Origin: Paenibacillus sp. E222 | GTDB lineage: Bacteria > Bacillota > Bacilli > Paenibacillales > Paenibacillaceae | NCBI RefSeq assembly: GCF_013401555.1 | Contig: NZ_CP058552.1 | Coordinates: forward strand, 2,232,001-2,296,000 | Direction: 5' to 3' | DNA: 64,000 bases | Shown here: one piece after another, positions 51,319-60,153 of the stretch | How the letters are laid out: every line of letters begins with the position of its first letter | Numbering within the stretch: position 1 is the stretch's first letter | Notes under the pieces: model-generated | The model's input: only the letters and a program-made list of their open reading frames with translations | Told to the model about the DNA's origin: nothing | Database searches by the model: none | Program-made: the position numbers and the translations under genes

Positions 51319-53700
51319 ATGTCCCCATTTAATGAGAGAACAAAAGAAAACCGTCTGTGGTATCGTCAGCCCGCTAGTCGCTGGGAAGAGGCATTGCCTA
51401 TCGGTAATGGTCGCCTTGGCGCTATGGTGTACGGCGGAGCAGCGGATGAACAAATCCAGCTAAATGAAGATACATTGTGGTCCGGATTTCCACGTGACAC
51501 CATCCAGTACAGTAGTCAGCGATACCTGAAGCAGACCCGGGAACTGATCATGTCCGGGCAATACAGCGAAGCTGAACAATTGCTGAATCGCGAAATGCTG
51601 GGACGTGATGTGGAAGCTTACCAGCCGATGGGTCACTTTAAGTTGCAGCACACTGAACTGGATGGGATTCCGTACGATGAATTTGAGCGGGAGCTTAATC
51701 TCCACACCGGGATTACAACGACGAAGTATTCATATAAAGGGATTCGTTATGTACGTGAGGTGTATGCTAGTGCACCGGATGATCTCATGGTCTGTACCAT
51801 CACTGCTGATCGTGAGGGATCTGTAAACGTAAGCGTTACGTTGGACAGTCCACATCCTTATAACGTTCAGGCTTCGGGCGATGCACTTACCTTGTTCAGT
51901 CGTTGTCCAAGTCATGTTGAATCGAATTATTTCAGGGATCATCCGGAGTCCGTCATTTACGAAGAAGATCGGGGAACGGCTTATGCTGTGCGACTGGCCA
52001 CAACTGTGACAGGTAAGAATGCCGAAGTATCGGATATGAACGGGAAGCTTCATATTCAGGGAGCAGACCAGGTTATTTTTTATTTGACAGCAGCGACTGC
52101 CTTTGAAGGCTATGATGTGACTCCTGTTAAAGATGGTGTGCTTCTGGATCAGGAGTGCAGCGAGGTAATCACTAAAGCGATGGCCCATGGCATGAAGGCT
52201 CTTCAAGAGCGGCATGTGATGGATCATGAGGCTTTATTTTCAAGAGTATCTATTCATCTCGGCGTGTCTACCAATGAAGCTTTGCCTACCGATGAACGGC
52301 TGCAAGCTTACCAGGCTGGAGCCGATGATCCCGGCCTAGAGGCACTCTATTTTCAGTATGGCAGATATCTGTTAATGGGTAGTTCACGTGAAGGGAGCCA
52401 GCCAGCCAATCTGCAGGGAATCTGGAACCATCAGGTGGAGCCGCCCTGGCACAGTGATTACACGATTAACATCAATACCGAGATGAATTACTGGCCGGCA
52501 GAAGTATGCAACCTGAGTGAATGCCATGAGCCGCTGTTTGGTTTGTTGAAGGATCTAAGCGATACCGGGAGAAGGACGGCACGCATTTTGTACGGAGCGC
52601 GCGGCTGGGCAGCCCATCATAATGTGGATATATGGCGGACATCCACGCCTACAGGCGGAGACGCAAGTTGGGCGTTCTGGCCAATGGGCGGTGTGTGGCT
52701 GACTTCACATTTATGGGAGCATTATCTGTTTACCCGTGATCAGCAATTCCTCGCGGAACGTGCGTATCCAATCATGAAGGAAGCGGCACTCTTCTGTCTG
52801 GACTGGCTGATGGAGGGACCGGACGGATATTTGGTTACCGCTCCATCAACCTCTCCAGAGAACAAGTTTCTCACCGAGGAAGGTGAAGCTCGCAGCATCT
52901 CCATGGCTTCGACGATGGATATGACATTGATTCGTGAGTTGTTCGATCGATGCATTGAGGCAACCAAACAGCTGGATGTGGATCAGCAGCTGGCGAAGGA
53001 ATGGAGCGAGGCACGCAGCAAGCTCTATCCATTCAAGATCGGAAGCGAAGGGCAGCTGCAGGAATGGTTTAAGGATTTTGCCGAATCCGAACCAGGGCAT
53101 CGTCACGTCTCCCATCTGTATGGTCTGTATCCGGGGGAGCAGATCAATCGATTGGATACGCCGGAACTTGTGGAAGCAGCACGAGTGTCACTTGAACGTC
53201 GCATCACACAAGGTGGCGGGCATACAGGTTGGAGCTGTGCTTGGCTGATCAATCTGTATGCGAGGCTGCTGGATAGCAAGCTGGCACACCAGTTTGTCCG
53301 TACGTTGCTGGCTCGATCCACACATCCCAATCTGTTCGATGATCATCCGCCGTTCCAGATCGATGGCAATTTTGGTGGCACTGCCGGTATTGCCGAGATG
53401 CTATTACAAAGCCATTTGGGTGAATTACATCTGCTGCCAGCGCTGCCTGAGCACTGGGCCAGTGGCAGTGTAAAGGGACTTCGGGCACGAGGGGCATATA
53501 CAGTGGCAATCGATTGGACAGACGGTAGACTCACACACGCCGAAATAAAGGCTGATCACGCCGGTTCAATAACCATTCGGAGTGCATGCCCACTCCGTGT
53601 GGAAGGAAAAGATCAGGTCAAGGCGCAGCTTACACTTCAGGGTGATTATGTAGTTATTTTAACCATGACCGCAGGACAGATGATCCGCGTGTCATCATGA
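51319..53700 (+). CDS. GH95-family glycosidase (alpha-L-fucosidase type)
   Basis: This 793-aa enzyme has the GH95 layout: an N-terminal beta-domain opening LWYRQPASRWEEALPIGNGR and NEDTLWSG, then an (alpha/alpha)6 barrel. The barrel carries NLQGIWNH, the NINTEMNYWPAE asparagine motif, a SPENKFLT glutamate and PPFQIDGNFGGTAGIAEML, whose Asp is a family catalytic residue. It removes alpha-L-fucose or, in some members, alpha-L-galactose by inversion. No signal peptide, so it acts on imported oligosaccharide. AGGAG precedes the ATG. First gene of a pair with GH1. Confidence 0.92.
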   Translation: MSPFNERTKENRLWYRQPASRWEEALPIGNGRLGAMVYGGAADEQIQLNEDTLWSGFPRDTIQYSSQRYLKQTRELIMSGQYSEAEQLLNREMLGRDVEAYQPMGHFKLQHTELDGIPYDEFERELNLHTGITTTKYSYKGIRYVREVYASAPDDLMVCTITADREGSVNVSVTLDSPHPYNVQASGDALTLFSRCPSHVESNYFRDHPESVIYEEDRGTAYAVRLATTVTGKNAEVSDMNGKLHIQGADQVIFYLTAATAFEGYDVTPVKDGVLLDQECSEVITKAMAHGMKALQERHVMDHEALFSRVSIHLGVSTNEALPTDERLQAYQAGADDPGLEALYFQYGRYLLMGSSREGSQPANLQGIWNHQVEPPWHSDYTININTEMNYWPAEVCNLSECHEPLFGLLKDLSDTGRRTARILYGARGWAAHHNVDIWRTSTPTGGDASWAFWPMGGVWLTSHLWEHYLFTRDQQFLAERAYPIMKEAALFCLDWLMEGPDGYLVTAPSTSPENKFLTEEGEARSISMASTMDMTLIRELFDRCIEATKQLDVDQQLAKEWSEARSKLYPFKIGSEGQLQEWFKDFAESEPGHRHVSHLYGLYPGEQINRLDTPELVEAARVSLERRITQGGGHTGWSCAWLINLYARLLDSKLAHQFVRTLLARSTHPNLFDDHPPFQIDGNFGGTAGIAEMLLQSHLGELHLLPALPEHWASGSVKGLRARGAYTVAIDWTDGRLTHAEIKADHAGSITIRSACPLRVEGKDQVKAQLTLQGDYVVILTMTAGQMIRVSS

Positions 53701-53716
53701 GACGGAGGAGTAAACG

Positions 53717-55063
53717 ATGACGATTTTTCAATTTCCACAAGATTTCCGCTGGGGAACAGCAACAGCTTCCTATCAGATAGAAGGGGCAGCGCAGGAAGGC
53801 GGACGCGGGGTATCCATCTGGGATACGTTTGCCCGCACGCCCGGCAAAGTATTCAATGGAGACAATGGTGATGTGGCTTGTGACAGTTACCACCGTTACG
53901 AGGAAGACATCGAGCTGATGAAAAAGCTTGGCATCAACACCTACCGATTCTCGATCGCCTGGCCACGTATTATTCCTGATGGAGATGGCGAGATCAATCG
54001 GGAAGGATTGGACTTCTATCATCGATTCGTGGATAAGCTGCTTGAAGCGGGAATCGAACCATTCTGTACGCTGTATCACTGGGACCTGCCTCAGACGTTG
54101 GAGGATATCGGAGGTTGGGGCAATCGCAGAACGGTGGATGCATTTGTAAAATATGCTGAAGTCATCTTCAAGGAGTTTTCCGGTAAAATTAACTTTTGGC
54201 TGACTTTCAATGAACCATGGTGTATTGCGTTTCTGTCCAACCTGCTTGGTATTCATGCGCCAGGAAATAAGGACCTGCAAACATCCATTAATGTTGCACA
54301 CGGACTGCTCGTTGCTCACGGTAAAGCTGTTCAATCATTCCGTCGCTTGGGTACAACAGGACAGATTGGTATTGCACCCAATGTATGCTGGGCTGAGCCT
54401 TACAGCAAATCTCCTGAAGATCAGGCAGCCTGCGACCGTTCCATTGCACTTAATACCGATTGGTTCCTTGATCCGATCTACAAAGGAGCTTATCCACAAT
54501 TTATGGTGGACTGGTTCGCAGAAGCTGGCGCGACCGTACCTATTCAGGAAGGCGATATGGAGATCATCTCGCAACCCATTGATTTGCTGGGCATCAACTA
54601 TTACACCATGGGAATTAATCGTTATAATCCAGAGGCGGGTGTATTGCAATCTGAAGAGGTGGATATGGGACTTACCAAGACTGACATCGGCTGGCCTGTG
54701 GAATCACGAGGACTGTATGAGTTCATGCATTATTTGCAAAAATACGGAAATGTGGATGTCTACATCACAGAAAATGGTGCTTGCATCAATGATGATTTGG
54801 AAAATGGCAAAATCAATGATGACCGCCGTATTGCCTACTATGAGCAGCATTTGGCTCAAATTCATCGGATTATCAACGACGGCATTAATTTGAAAGGCTA
54901 CATGGCGTGGTCTTTGATGGATAACTTTGAGTGGGCGGAGGGTTACCGTATGCGCTTTGGTCTTGTGCATGTCGATTACCGTTCGCTGGTCAGAACACCT
55001 AAAGAGAGCTTTTATTGGTATCAGAATGTCATCAAAAATAATTGGTTGGAGACACGAATTTAA
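53717..55063 (+). CDS. GH1 beta-glycosidase
   Basis: This 448-aa retaining glycosidase has acid/base E166 in TFNEPWC, nucleophile E352 in YITENGA, the N-terminal FRWGTATASYQIEGA and the GYMAWSLMDNFEWAEGY aglycone region. It lacks the phosphate-binding loop of 6-phospho-glycosidases as far as I can tell, so it is a beta-glucosidase or beta-galactosidase type. It is cytoplasmic, 16 bases after GH95 with GGAGG, and likely finishes degradation of the imported oligosaccharide. Confidence 0.93.
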   Translation: MTIFQFPQDFRWGTATASYQIEGAAQEGGRGVSIWDTFARTPGKVFNGDNGDVACDSYHRYEEDIELMKKLGINTYRFSIAWPRIIPDGDGEINREGLDFYHRFVDKLLEAGIEPFCTLYHWDLPQTLEDIGGWGNRRTVDAFVKYAEVIFKEFSGKINFWLTFNEPWCIAFLSNLLGIHAPGNKDLQTSINVAHGLLVAHGKAVQSFRRLGTTGQIGIAPNVCWAEPYSKSPEDQAACDRSIALNTDWFLDPIYKGAYPQFMVDWFAEAGATVPIQEGDMEIISQPIDLLGINYYTMGINRYNPEAGVLQSEEVDMGLTKTDIGWPVESRGLYEFMHYLQKYGNVDVYITENGACINDDLENGKINDDRRIAYYEQHLAQIHRIINDGINLKGYMAWSLMDNFEWAEGYRMRFGLVHVDYRSLVRTPKESFYWYQNVIKNNWLETRI

Positions 55064-55166
55064 GGCTGTAATTCAATGTTCAGGGAGAAGTGTCATGTAC
55101 CTGATCTAAATAAGCAATAACGTTAGTTCAATTGTTAAATGCAGGGACATATATGCTGAATCAGAA

Positions 55167-55208
55167 AAGACGGTGGCGTCGGAAATCCGATGCCACCATC
55201 TTTTTTTG
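55167..55208 (+). terminator. Terminator of the GH95-GH1 operon
   Basis: AAGACGGTGGCGTCGGA pairs with TCCGATGCCACCATCTT around AA, followed by T7: a very stable stem. Confidence 0.92.
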
Positions 55209-55384
55209 TAATTTAATTTTGGTCAAGACTCACAAGTTCATGAAGGTTTCATAAGGTCTAAGCTGGTTCATGTTATGAGAAGAGCTTTTTTGGGTTATAA
55301 GAAGTAAGAAGAAGTGAATTGGTTCTTGTCAACAGTTAAAATATAAATAAAGTGTCCAAATTGCGAAATAAATTTGAACATTTG

Positions 55385-55436
55385 TTGACTAAAAATCATA
55401 CTGATGTGGTATATTGGTATAAGGAAAGCACTTACA
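55385..55436 (+). promoter_or_regulatory. Promoter and cre-like site of the small membrane protein gene
   Basis: TTGACT (55385-55390), 19 bases, extended TGG-TATATT (55410-55415). GGAAAGCACTTACA (55423-55436) matches cre at 12 of 14 positions. Confidence 0.55.
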
Positions 55437-55460
55437 AAAAGGGAAAAGGAAGTGTTTACT

Positions 55461-55724
55461 ATGGCATCGAAGACAGCAATGGTAAGCCAATTGGAGCGCA
55501 AAGATAAAAATATGCGGCGTGCAGTGTTAACGATGACAGTTCTGGCTTGGATTGCCCTCATTACGGGAGTAGTCATGTGCCTGATCAACCTGAATGATTT
55601 TAATGATCGCAACCTCGGATTAATGGTGGGTATCGGTTTCTTGGTGGGTAGTGTATTTATTTATGTAATTGCCAAATCGATTGGACTAGTTCATACACGC
55701 CGGGAAGACGAAGGCGCCGATTAA
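55461..55724 (+). CDS. Small two-helix membrane protein
   Basis: This 87-aa hypothetical protein has a charged N-terminus (MASKTAMVSQLERKDKNMRR) and two hydrophobic helices (about 20-42 and 53-73, the latter MVGIGFLVGSVFIYVIAKSI). A charged tail ends HTRREDEGAD. I chose the ATG at 55461, with AAAAGGAAG upstream. Its position just before the quinol oxidase operon, and a cre-like site in its promoter, hint at a link with carbon or respiration control. I do not recognise the family. Confidence 0.75.
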   Translation: MASKTAMVSQLERKDKNMRRAVLTMTVLAWIALITGVVMCLINLNDFNDRNLGLMVGIGFLVGSVFIYVIAKSIGLVHTRREDEGAD

Positions 55725-56041
55725 ATAATCTTGCGTTAATTCGTTCATAATAAGACTGGATGAGCACCCGGAATCCCAGTCAATAAAGCCCTTTGCGGAT
55801 TCGTTGATCATGTTCAACGGGACTGCAAAGGGTTTTATTTTGTGACTTGAAGTGTAAAGATTACAATGAAGAAATATCAAGTGTGCAAGCGATTTGTGAG
55901 AAAAAATTCACACATTTAAGGTGTAAAATCGACAAATTTGTTAACATGAACAAAAAAGTTGCTCATTTCTGATATCTTTAGAAGGAAGAGAGTAGTATAC
56001 TGTTTTTTCAGTATGAGCGAATTTAAGGAGAGGGGATCAAG
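55725..56041 (+). other. Gap before the quinol oxidase operon
   Basis: After the terminator (55784-55842) come an inverted repeat TGTGA-N8-TCACA (55895-55912) and an ATACTG-T6-CAGTAT hairpin (55997-56014) near the qoxA ribosome binding site. No clear promoter boxes. Confidence 0.5.
55784..55842 (+). terminator. Terminator after the small membrane protein gene
   Basis: AAAGCCCTTTGC (55785-55796) pairs with GCAAAGGGTTTT (55824-55835), followed by ATTTTG. Confidence 0.8.
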
Positions 56042-56995
56042 ATGAACAAGAAACCTAGGTCGCTAATTCGGATAATCATTCCGGTTGTCCTGACGTTGGT
56101 TACAATTGCATTGATTGTCTGGCCAATGCTGGCAGGCGGGCAGTACGTTGTTCTGGATCCGAAAGGGCCTATTGGCGCTTCGCAGAGAGATTTGATTGTC
56201 ATTTCGACAATTCTGTGTGCAGTCGTTATTGTGCCTGTATTGATTTTGTCTGCTGTAATTGTATGGCGTTACCGCGACAAACCGGACAATAAATCTGCAT
56301 ATGAGCCTAACTGGTCTCATAGCACTAAAGCGGAGGCTATCTGGTGGACCGTTCCAATTATCATTATTGGTTTGCTGGCGATTGTAACCATTCGCTACAC
56401 CTATGATCTGGAACCTTCGAAGCCAATGGCTTCCGAGAAAGCACCGGTGACCATTCAAGTATCTTCACTGGACTGGAAATGGTTGTTTATGTATCCGGAG
56501 CAAGGGATTGCAACGGTCAACACGCTGAATATCCCGGCAGACCGGCCCGTAAAATTTGAGCTCACCGCGGATTCACCGATGAACTCGTTCTGGATTCCGC
56601 AGCTTGGTGGACAGATTTATACAATGTCGGGTATGGCGATGACCTTGTACTTGCAAGCTGATCATGAAGGTCAATATTGGGGCTCAGGTGCCAACTTTAC
56701 CGGGGAACACTTCGCCCAAATGCGTTTTGATGTCAATGCTACATCAGAAGAAGATTTCGACAAATGGGTGAATGAAGTGAAGCAACAATCCCAACCGCTG
56801 ACGCAAGAAATGTATAAAACACTGGCAGAACCGGGAACAAGCAATGTAGCTTATTATTCTTCCTTCCCTGAAGGATTGTTCCAGGACATCGTGACCAAGT
56901 ATGTTGTTGATGGTCAAAGTGCCCACAGCAAGCACGGTGAAGCTTCAGGTGCCAAAGAAATTACTACGAACGATGTGGACAAGAGTGCTAACTAA
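56042..56995 (+). CDS. qoxA: Quinol oxidase subunit II, without lipobox cysteine
   Basis: This 317-aa subunit has an N-terminal hydrophobic segment (about 11-30), then VLDPKGPIGASQRDLIVIST, two membrane helices (about 45-67 and 95-117) and a cupredoxin-like domain (VSSLDWKWLFMYPEQGI, IPQLGGQIYTMSGM). The CuA ligands (CxxxC...H) are absent, so it belongs to a quinol rather than cytochrome c oxidase. Bacillus QoxA and E. coli CyoA carry a lipobox Cys just before the LDPKG segment (recollection); here the text is MLAGGQYVVLDPKG with no cysteine. AAGGAGAGGGG precedes the ATG. First of four cotranscribed genes. Confidence 0.93.
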   Translation: MNKKPRSLIRIIIPVVLTLVTIALIVWPMLAGGQYVVLDPKGPIGASQRDLIVISTILCAVVIVPVLILSAVIVWRYRDKPDNKSAYEPNWSHSTKAEAIWWTVPIIIIGLLAIVTIRYTYDLEPSKPMASEKAPVTIQVSSLDWKWLFMYPEQGIATVNTLNIPADRPVKFELTADSPMNSFWIPQLGGQIYTMSGMAMTLYLQADHEGQYWGSGANFTGEHFAQMRFDVNATSEEDFDKWVNEVKQQSQPLTQEMYKTLAEPGTSNVAYYSSFPEGLFQDIVTKYVVDGQSAHSKHGEASGAKEITTNDVDKSAN

Positions 56996-57016
56996 AGATT
57001 CGAAAGGAGGCCCCCA

Positions 57017-58987
57017 ATGTTAGAGAGACTTAAGGAGTTTGCATCGGAGTTTTTCGTTACCGGTGATCCGCTGATTTATGGTGCGGACGTGGCGATCGGA
57101 ATTACGATGATTACCATCGTAGCGGTGCTGACTTATTTCAAAAAATGGGGCTGGCTCTGGCGTAACTGGTTAACTACCGTCGATCATAAAAAGATCGGTA
57201 TTATGTATATTATTGCTTCCATTATCATGCTCTTCCGTGGTGGTGTGGATGCACTGATGATGCGTCTTCAGCTAGCTATGCCTAACATGGATTTCTTACA
57301 TCCCGAGCATTATAATCAGGTCTTTACGACTCACGGTACGATCATGATTCTATTCATGGCGATGCCATTTATGTTCGGTTTATTTAATGTAATTGTACCG
57401 CTTCAAATCGGGGCAAGGGACGTTGCGTTCCCATTCCTGAATGCACTAAGTTTCTGGTTATTTTTCCTGGGAGCAATGCTGTTCAACCTGTCCTTCGTTA
57501 TCGGTGGTTCACCGGACGCAGGTTGGCTCAGTTATCCGCCTTTATCGGAGCTATCGCATAGCCCGGGGGTGGGACAAAACTTCTATATATGGGGTATTCA
57601 GATTTCGGGTATCGGTTCCCTGGCTACCGGGATCAACTTCCTGGTTACCATCATTAAAATGCGTGCGCCAGGCATGAAATGGATGAAAATGCCGATGTTT
57701 ACATGGTCGGTATTCTCCACTTGTATTATCATTCTGTTTGCATTCCCAATCTTGACTGTGACACTTGCTTTGCTCTTCCTCGACAGGTTTGCGGGGGCGC
57801 ATTTCTTCACACTTGATCTGGGCGGTAATCCGATGATGTATATCAACTTGATCTGGATGTGGGGTCACCCTGAGGTATATATCGTTGTCTTGCCGGCATT
57901 CGGTGTGTTCTCCGAGATTGTAAGTACATTCTCGAAGAAAAAATTGTTTGGTTACAAATCAATGGTATTTGCGATGCTAATCATTAGCTTCCTGTCCTTC
58001 TTTACATGGGCGCATCACTTCTTCACGATGGGCTCGGGAGCAGACGTTAATGCATTCTTCGCCGTTACCACGATGTTGATTGCCATACCAACAGGGGTTA
58101 AGATATTTAACTGGCTGTTTACAATGTTCCGGGGAAGGATACGCATGGATACCCCGATGCTATGGACAATAGCATTTATACCATGCTTTATCGTCGGGGG
58201 GATGACGGGGGTTATGTTGTCCGTTGCACCTGCTGACTTCCAGTTCCACAACAGTTACTTCCTGATTGCCCACTTCCACCAAGTATTGATTGGTGGTGTA
58301 GTATTCGGATACTTTGCAGGTCTGTACTACTGGTGGCCTAAAATGTTTGGATTCCAACTGCCTGAAAAACTGGGTAAATGGGCTTTCTGGACTTGGAATA
58401 TCGGTTTCTATGTCTGCTTCATGCCGCAGTACGCTGTCGGTTTGATGGGTATGACACGTCGTCTGAGCACCTACGGCTGGGATACTGGCTGGTGGGAACT
58501 GAACTTTGTATCCACAATCGGGGCATTCCTGATGGGTGTCGGATTCTTGTTCCAGGTTGCACAAATTGCAGACGGCATTCGGAAATACAAAACACTCAAA
58601 GCTTCTGGCGACCCTTGGGGTGGTCGTACGCTCGAGTGGTCGATTCCTTCACCTGCTCCTGAATATAACTTCGCCATTACACCGCGCGGAGATGATGTTG
58701 ATGAGTGGTGGGAAGAGAAAGAACGTCGTGCCAAAGGAATTTATCCACCTGAACAGCCACTTGAGCCGATTCATATGCCTAAGAATTCCGCGATTCCGTT
58801 CATCATGTCTATATTCTGGTTCATCGCCGGTTTCGGCTTTGTATTCGGATGGCTGTGGATGGCGATTCTTGGACTCGCTGGCGTAGGAATTTGCATGATC
58901 GCTCGTTCATTCTCATACGATACGGATTATTATATTCCGGTTGACGAAATTAAGCGTACCGAAGCGTCGTTAAGGGGGTCGGTATAA
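57017..58987 (+). CDS. qoxB: Quinol oxidase subunit I
   Basis: This 656-aa haem-copper oxidase core has 14 or so helices. It has the haem ligand region FTTHGTIMILFMAMPF, WMWGHPEVYIVVLPAFG with the His-Tyr pair, FTWAHHFFTMG for CuB and HFHQVLIGGVVFGYFAG near the haem ligands. It reduces oxygen to water and pumps protons, using menaquinol. Length and order match QoxB. GAAAGGAGG lies 21 bases after qoxA. Confidence 0.96.
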   Translation: MLERLKEFASEFFVTGDPLIYGADVAIGITMITIVAVLTYFKKWGWLWRNWLTTVDHKKIGIMYIIASIIMLFRGGVDALMMRLQLAMPNMDFLHPEHYNQVFTTHGTIMILFMAMPFMFGLFNVIVPLQIGARDVAFPFLNALSFWLFFLGAMLFNLSFVIGGSPDAGWLSYPPLSELSHSPGVGQNFYIWGIQISGIGSLATGINFLVTIIKMRAPGMKWMKMPMFTWSVFSTCIIILFAFPILTVTLALLFLDRFAGAHFFTLDLGGNPMMYINLIWMWGHPEVYIVVLPAFGVFSEIVSTFSKKKLFGYKSMVFAMLIISFLSFFTWAHHFFTMGSGADVNAFFAVTTMLIAIPTGVKIFNWLFTMFRGRIRMDTPMLWTIAFIPCFIVGGMTGVMLSVAPADFQFHNSYFLIAHFHQVLIGGVVFGYFAGLYYWWPKMFGFQLPEKLGKWAFWTWNIGFYVCFMPQYAVGLMGMTRRLSTYGWDTGWWELNFVSTIGAFLMGVGFLFQVAQIADGIRKYKTLKASGDPWGGRTLEWSIPSPAPEYNFAITPRGDDVDEWWEEKERRAKGIYPPEQPLEPIHMPKNSAIPFIMSIFWFIAGFGFVFGWLWMAILGLAGVGICMIARSFSYDTDYYIPVDEIKRTEASLRGSV

Positions 58988-59608
58988 ATGGCTCAAGCAG
59001 CCGCGAAGCACGGTCATGACCATGCACATGATCATGACCATGGTCACCATGACCCGCAAGAATTGAAAATACTCGGATTCTGGTTCTTCCTGATTTCCGA
59101 CGTTATCCTGTTCTCCGTATTGTTCGCAACCTTTATTGTGTTGCGTGACAATACGGCGGGCGGACCTGTGTTGTCTGAATTGATCAAAATGCCTGGCGTT
59201 ATTGCCGAAACATTTATCTTGCTCACAAGTTCATTTACAAGTGGACTTGCGGTTCTTGCCATGAATCAGGGCAAGGTGAAGCAATTGATCAGCTGGCTGG
59301 CAGTTACTGCTGTTCTGGGTGCGAGCTTTATCGTCCTGGAAGTAACGGAGTTTATTGAGTTGATTCATGAAGGGTTCAGTTATACAACGAGTGCAGCTTC
59401 TGGTGCATTCTTCACCCTTGTGGGTACTCACGGACTTCACGTATCGCTCGGTCTGATCTGGATGATCGGATTGATGCTGCAACTGAAAAAACGTGGAATT
59501 ACCGATGTAACTCGCGGTAAAATCAACGTAATCAGCTTGTACTGGCACTTCTTGGACGTCGTCTGGATTTTCCTCCTGTCGGTCGTCTATCTGATGGGGG
59601 TGATGTAG
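58988..59608 (+). CDS. qoxC: Quinol oxidase subunit III
   Basis: This 206-aa membrane subunit starts right after the qoxB stop (TAAATG). The N-terminus is His/Asp-rich (HGHDHAHDHDHGHHDPQE), then five helices follow with FWFFLISDVILFSVLFATF and GTHGLHVSLGLIWM. The His-rich tail is longer than usual and could bind metal (inference). Confidence 0.95.
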   Translation: MAQAAAKHGHDHAHDHDHGHHDPQELKILGFWFFLISDVILFSVLFATFIVLRDNTAGGPVLSELIKMPGVIAETFILLTSSFTSGLAVLAMNQGKVKQLISWLAVTAVLGASFIVLEVTEFIELIHEGFSYTTSAASGAFFTLVGTHGLHVSLGLIWMIGLMLQLKKRGITDVTRGKINVISLYWHFLDVVWIFLLSVVYLMGVM

Positions 59609-59938
59609 ATGGCAGAACATAACTCACATGAATCCCATGGCCACGAGCAGCATGGTTCACTCAAGTCCTATGTCATCGGCTTCATTCTGTCCGTCGTCCT
59701 CACAATCATCCCACTTGTGGTGGTTCTGAATGATATGATGGGCAGAACAGCTACACTGGCTGTTGTTTTGGTAACAGCTGCACTTCAGTTCGTGGTTCAG
59801 CTCTTCTTCTTCATGCATATCCGTGAATCGGAGAAGCCACGCTGGAATGTAATGGCTCTGATTTTTGGTCTATTGATCATGCTGACCATCGTCATTGGTT
59901 CTGTCTGGATCATGTTGAACAATACAGTTGCACATTAA
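59609..59938 (+). CDS. qoxD: Quinol oxidase subunit IV
   Basis: This 109-aa subunit has three helices, a His-rich N-terminus (HNSHESHGHEQHG) and LQFVVQLFFFMHI, typical of QoxD/CyoD. It starts immediately after qoxC (TAGATG), ending the operon. Confidence 0.94.
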   Translation: MAEHNSHESHGHEQHGSLKSYVIGFILSVVLTIIPLVVVLNDMMGRTATLAVVLVTAALQFVVQLFFFMHIRESEKPRWNVMALIFGLLIMLTIVIGSVWIMLNNTVAH

Positions 59939-59957
59939 GTTTTATGCGATAGCTTAA

Positions 59958-59999
59958 GGGATCTCCCGACTTTATTAAAAGGTCGGGAGATCTTTTTTT
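59958..59999 (+). terminator. Terminator of the qox operon
   Basis: GATCTCCCGAC (59960-59970) pairs with GTCGGGAGATC (59982-59992), followed by T7. Confidence 0.92.
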
Positions 60000-60085
60000 A
60001 CCTATTGGATTGCACGGAATGCGGGTAGAATAAGGGAAGGGACAAATGAATTCCAATAAGGCGAGAATATTGTCGAAAAAAGTTC

Positions 60086-60144
60086 TTGATTTTTTTTCTC
60101 GAATCCGTATACTCAGACATATAAGTAATCCGAAACGTTTTGGA
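60086..60144 (+). promoter_or_regulatory. Promoter and self-operator of the second LacI gene
   Basis: TTGATT (60086-60091), 16 bases, TATACT (60108-60113). The operator TCCGAAACGTTTTGGA (60129-60144) includes the TGGA of the Shine-Dalgarno TTTGGAGG, so the regulator probably shuts off its own transcription. Confidence 0.72.
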
Positions 60145-60153
60145 GGAAAGCAA

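Larger units (their letters stand above)
55064..55460 (+). other. Gap with terminator and cre-bearing promoter
   Basis: This 397-base gap holds the GH1 terminator, about 170 bases with no recognisable feature, then the promoter and cre of the following gene. Confidence 0.5.

Noticed and set aside
55894..55914. Possible Rex or Fnr site upstream of qox
   Set aside because: The half-sites are right in flavour, but the spacing (N8) does not fit either consensus, so I list only an inverted repeat.
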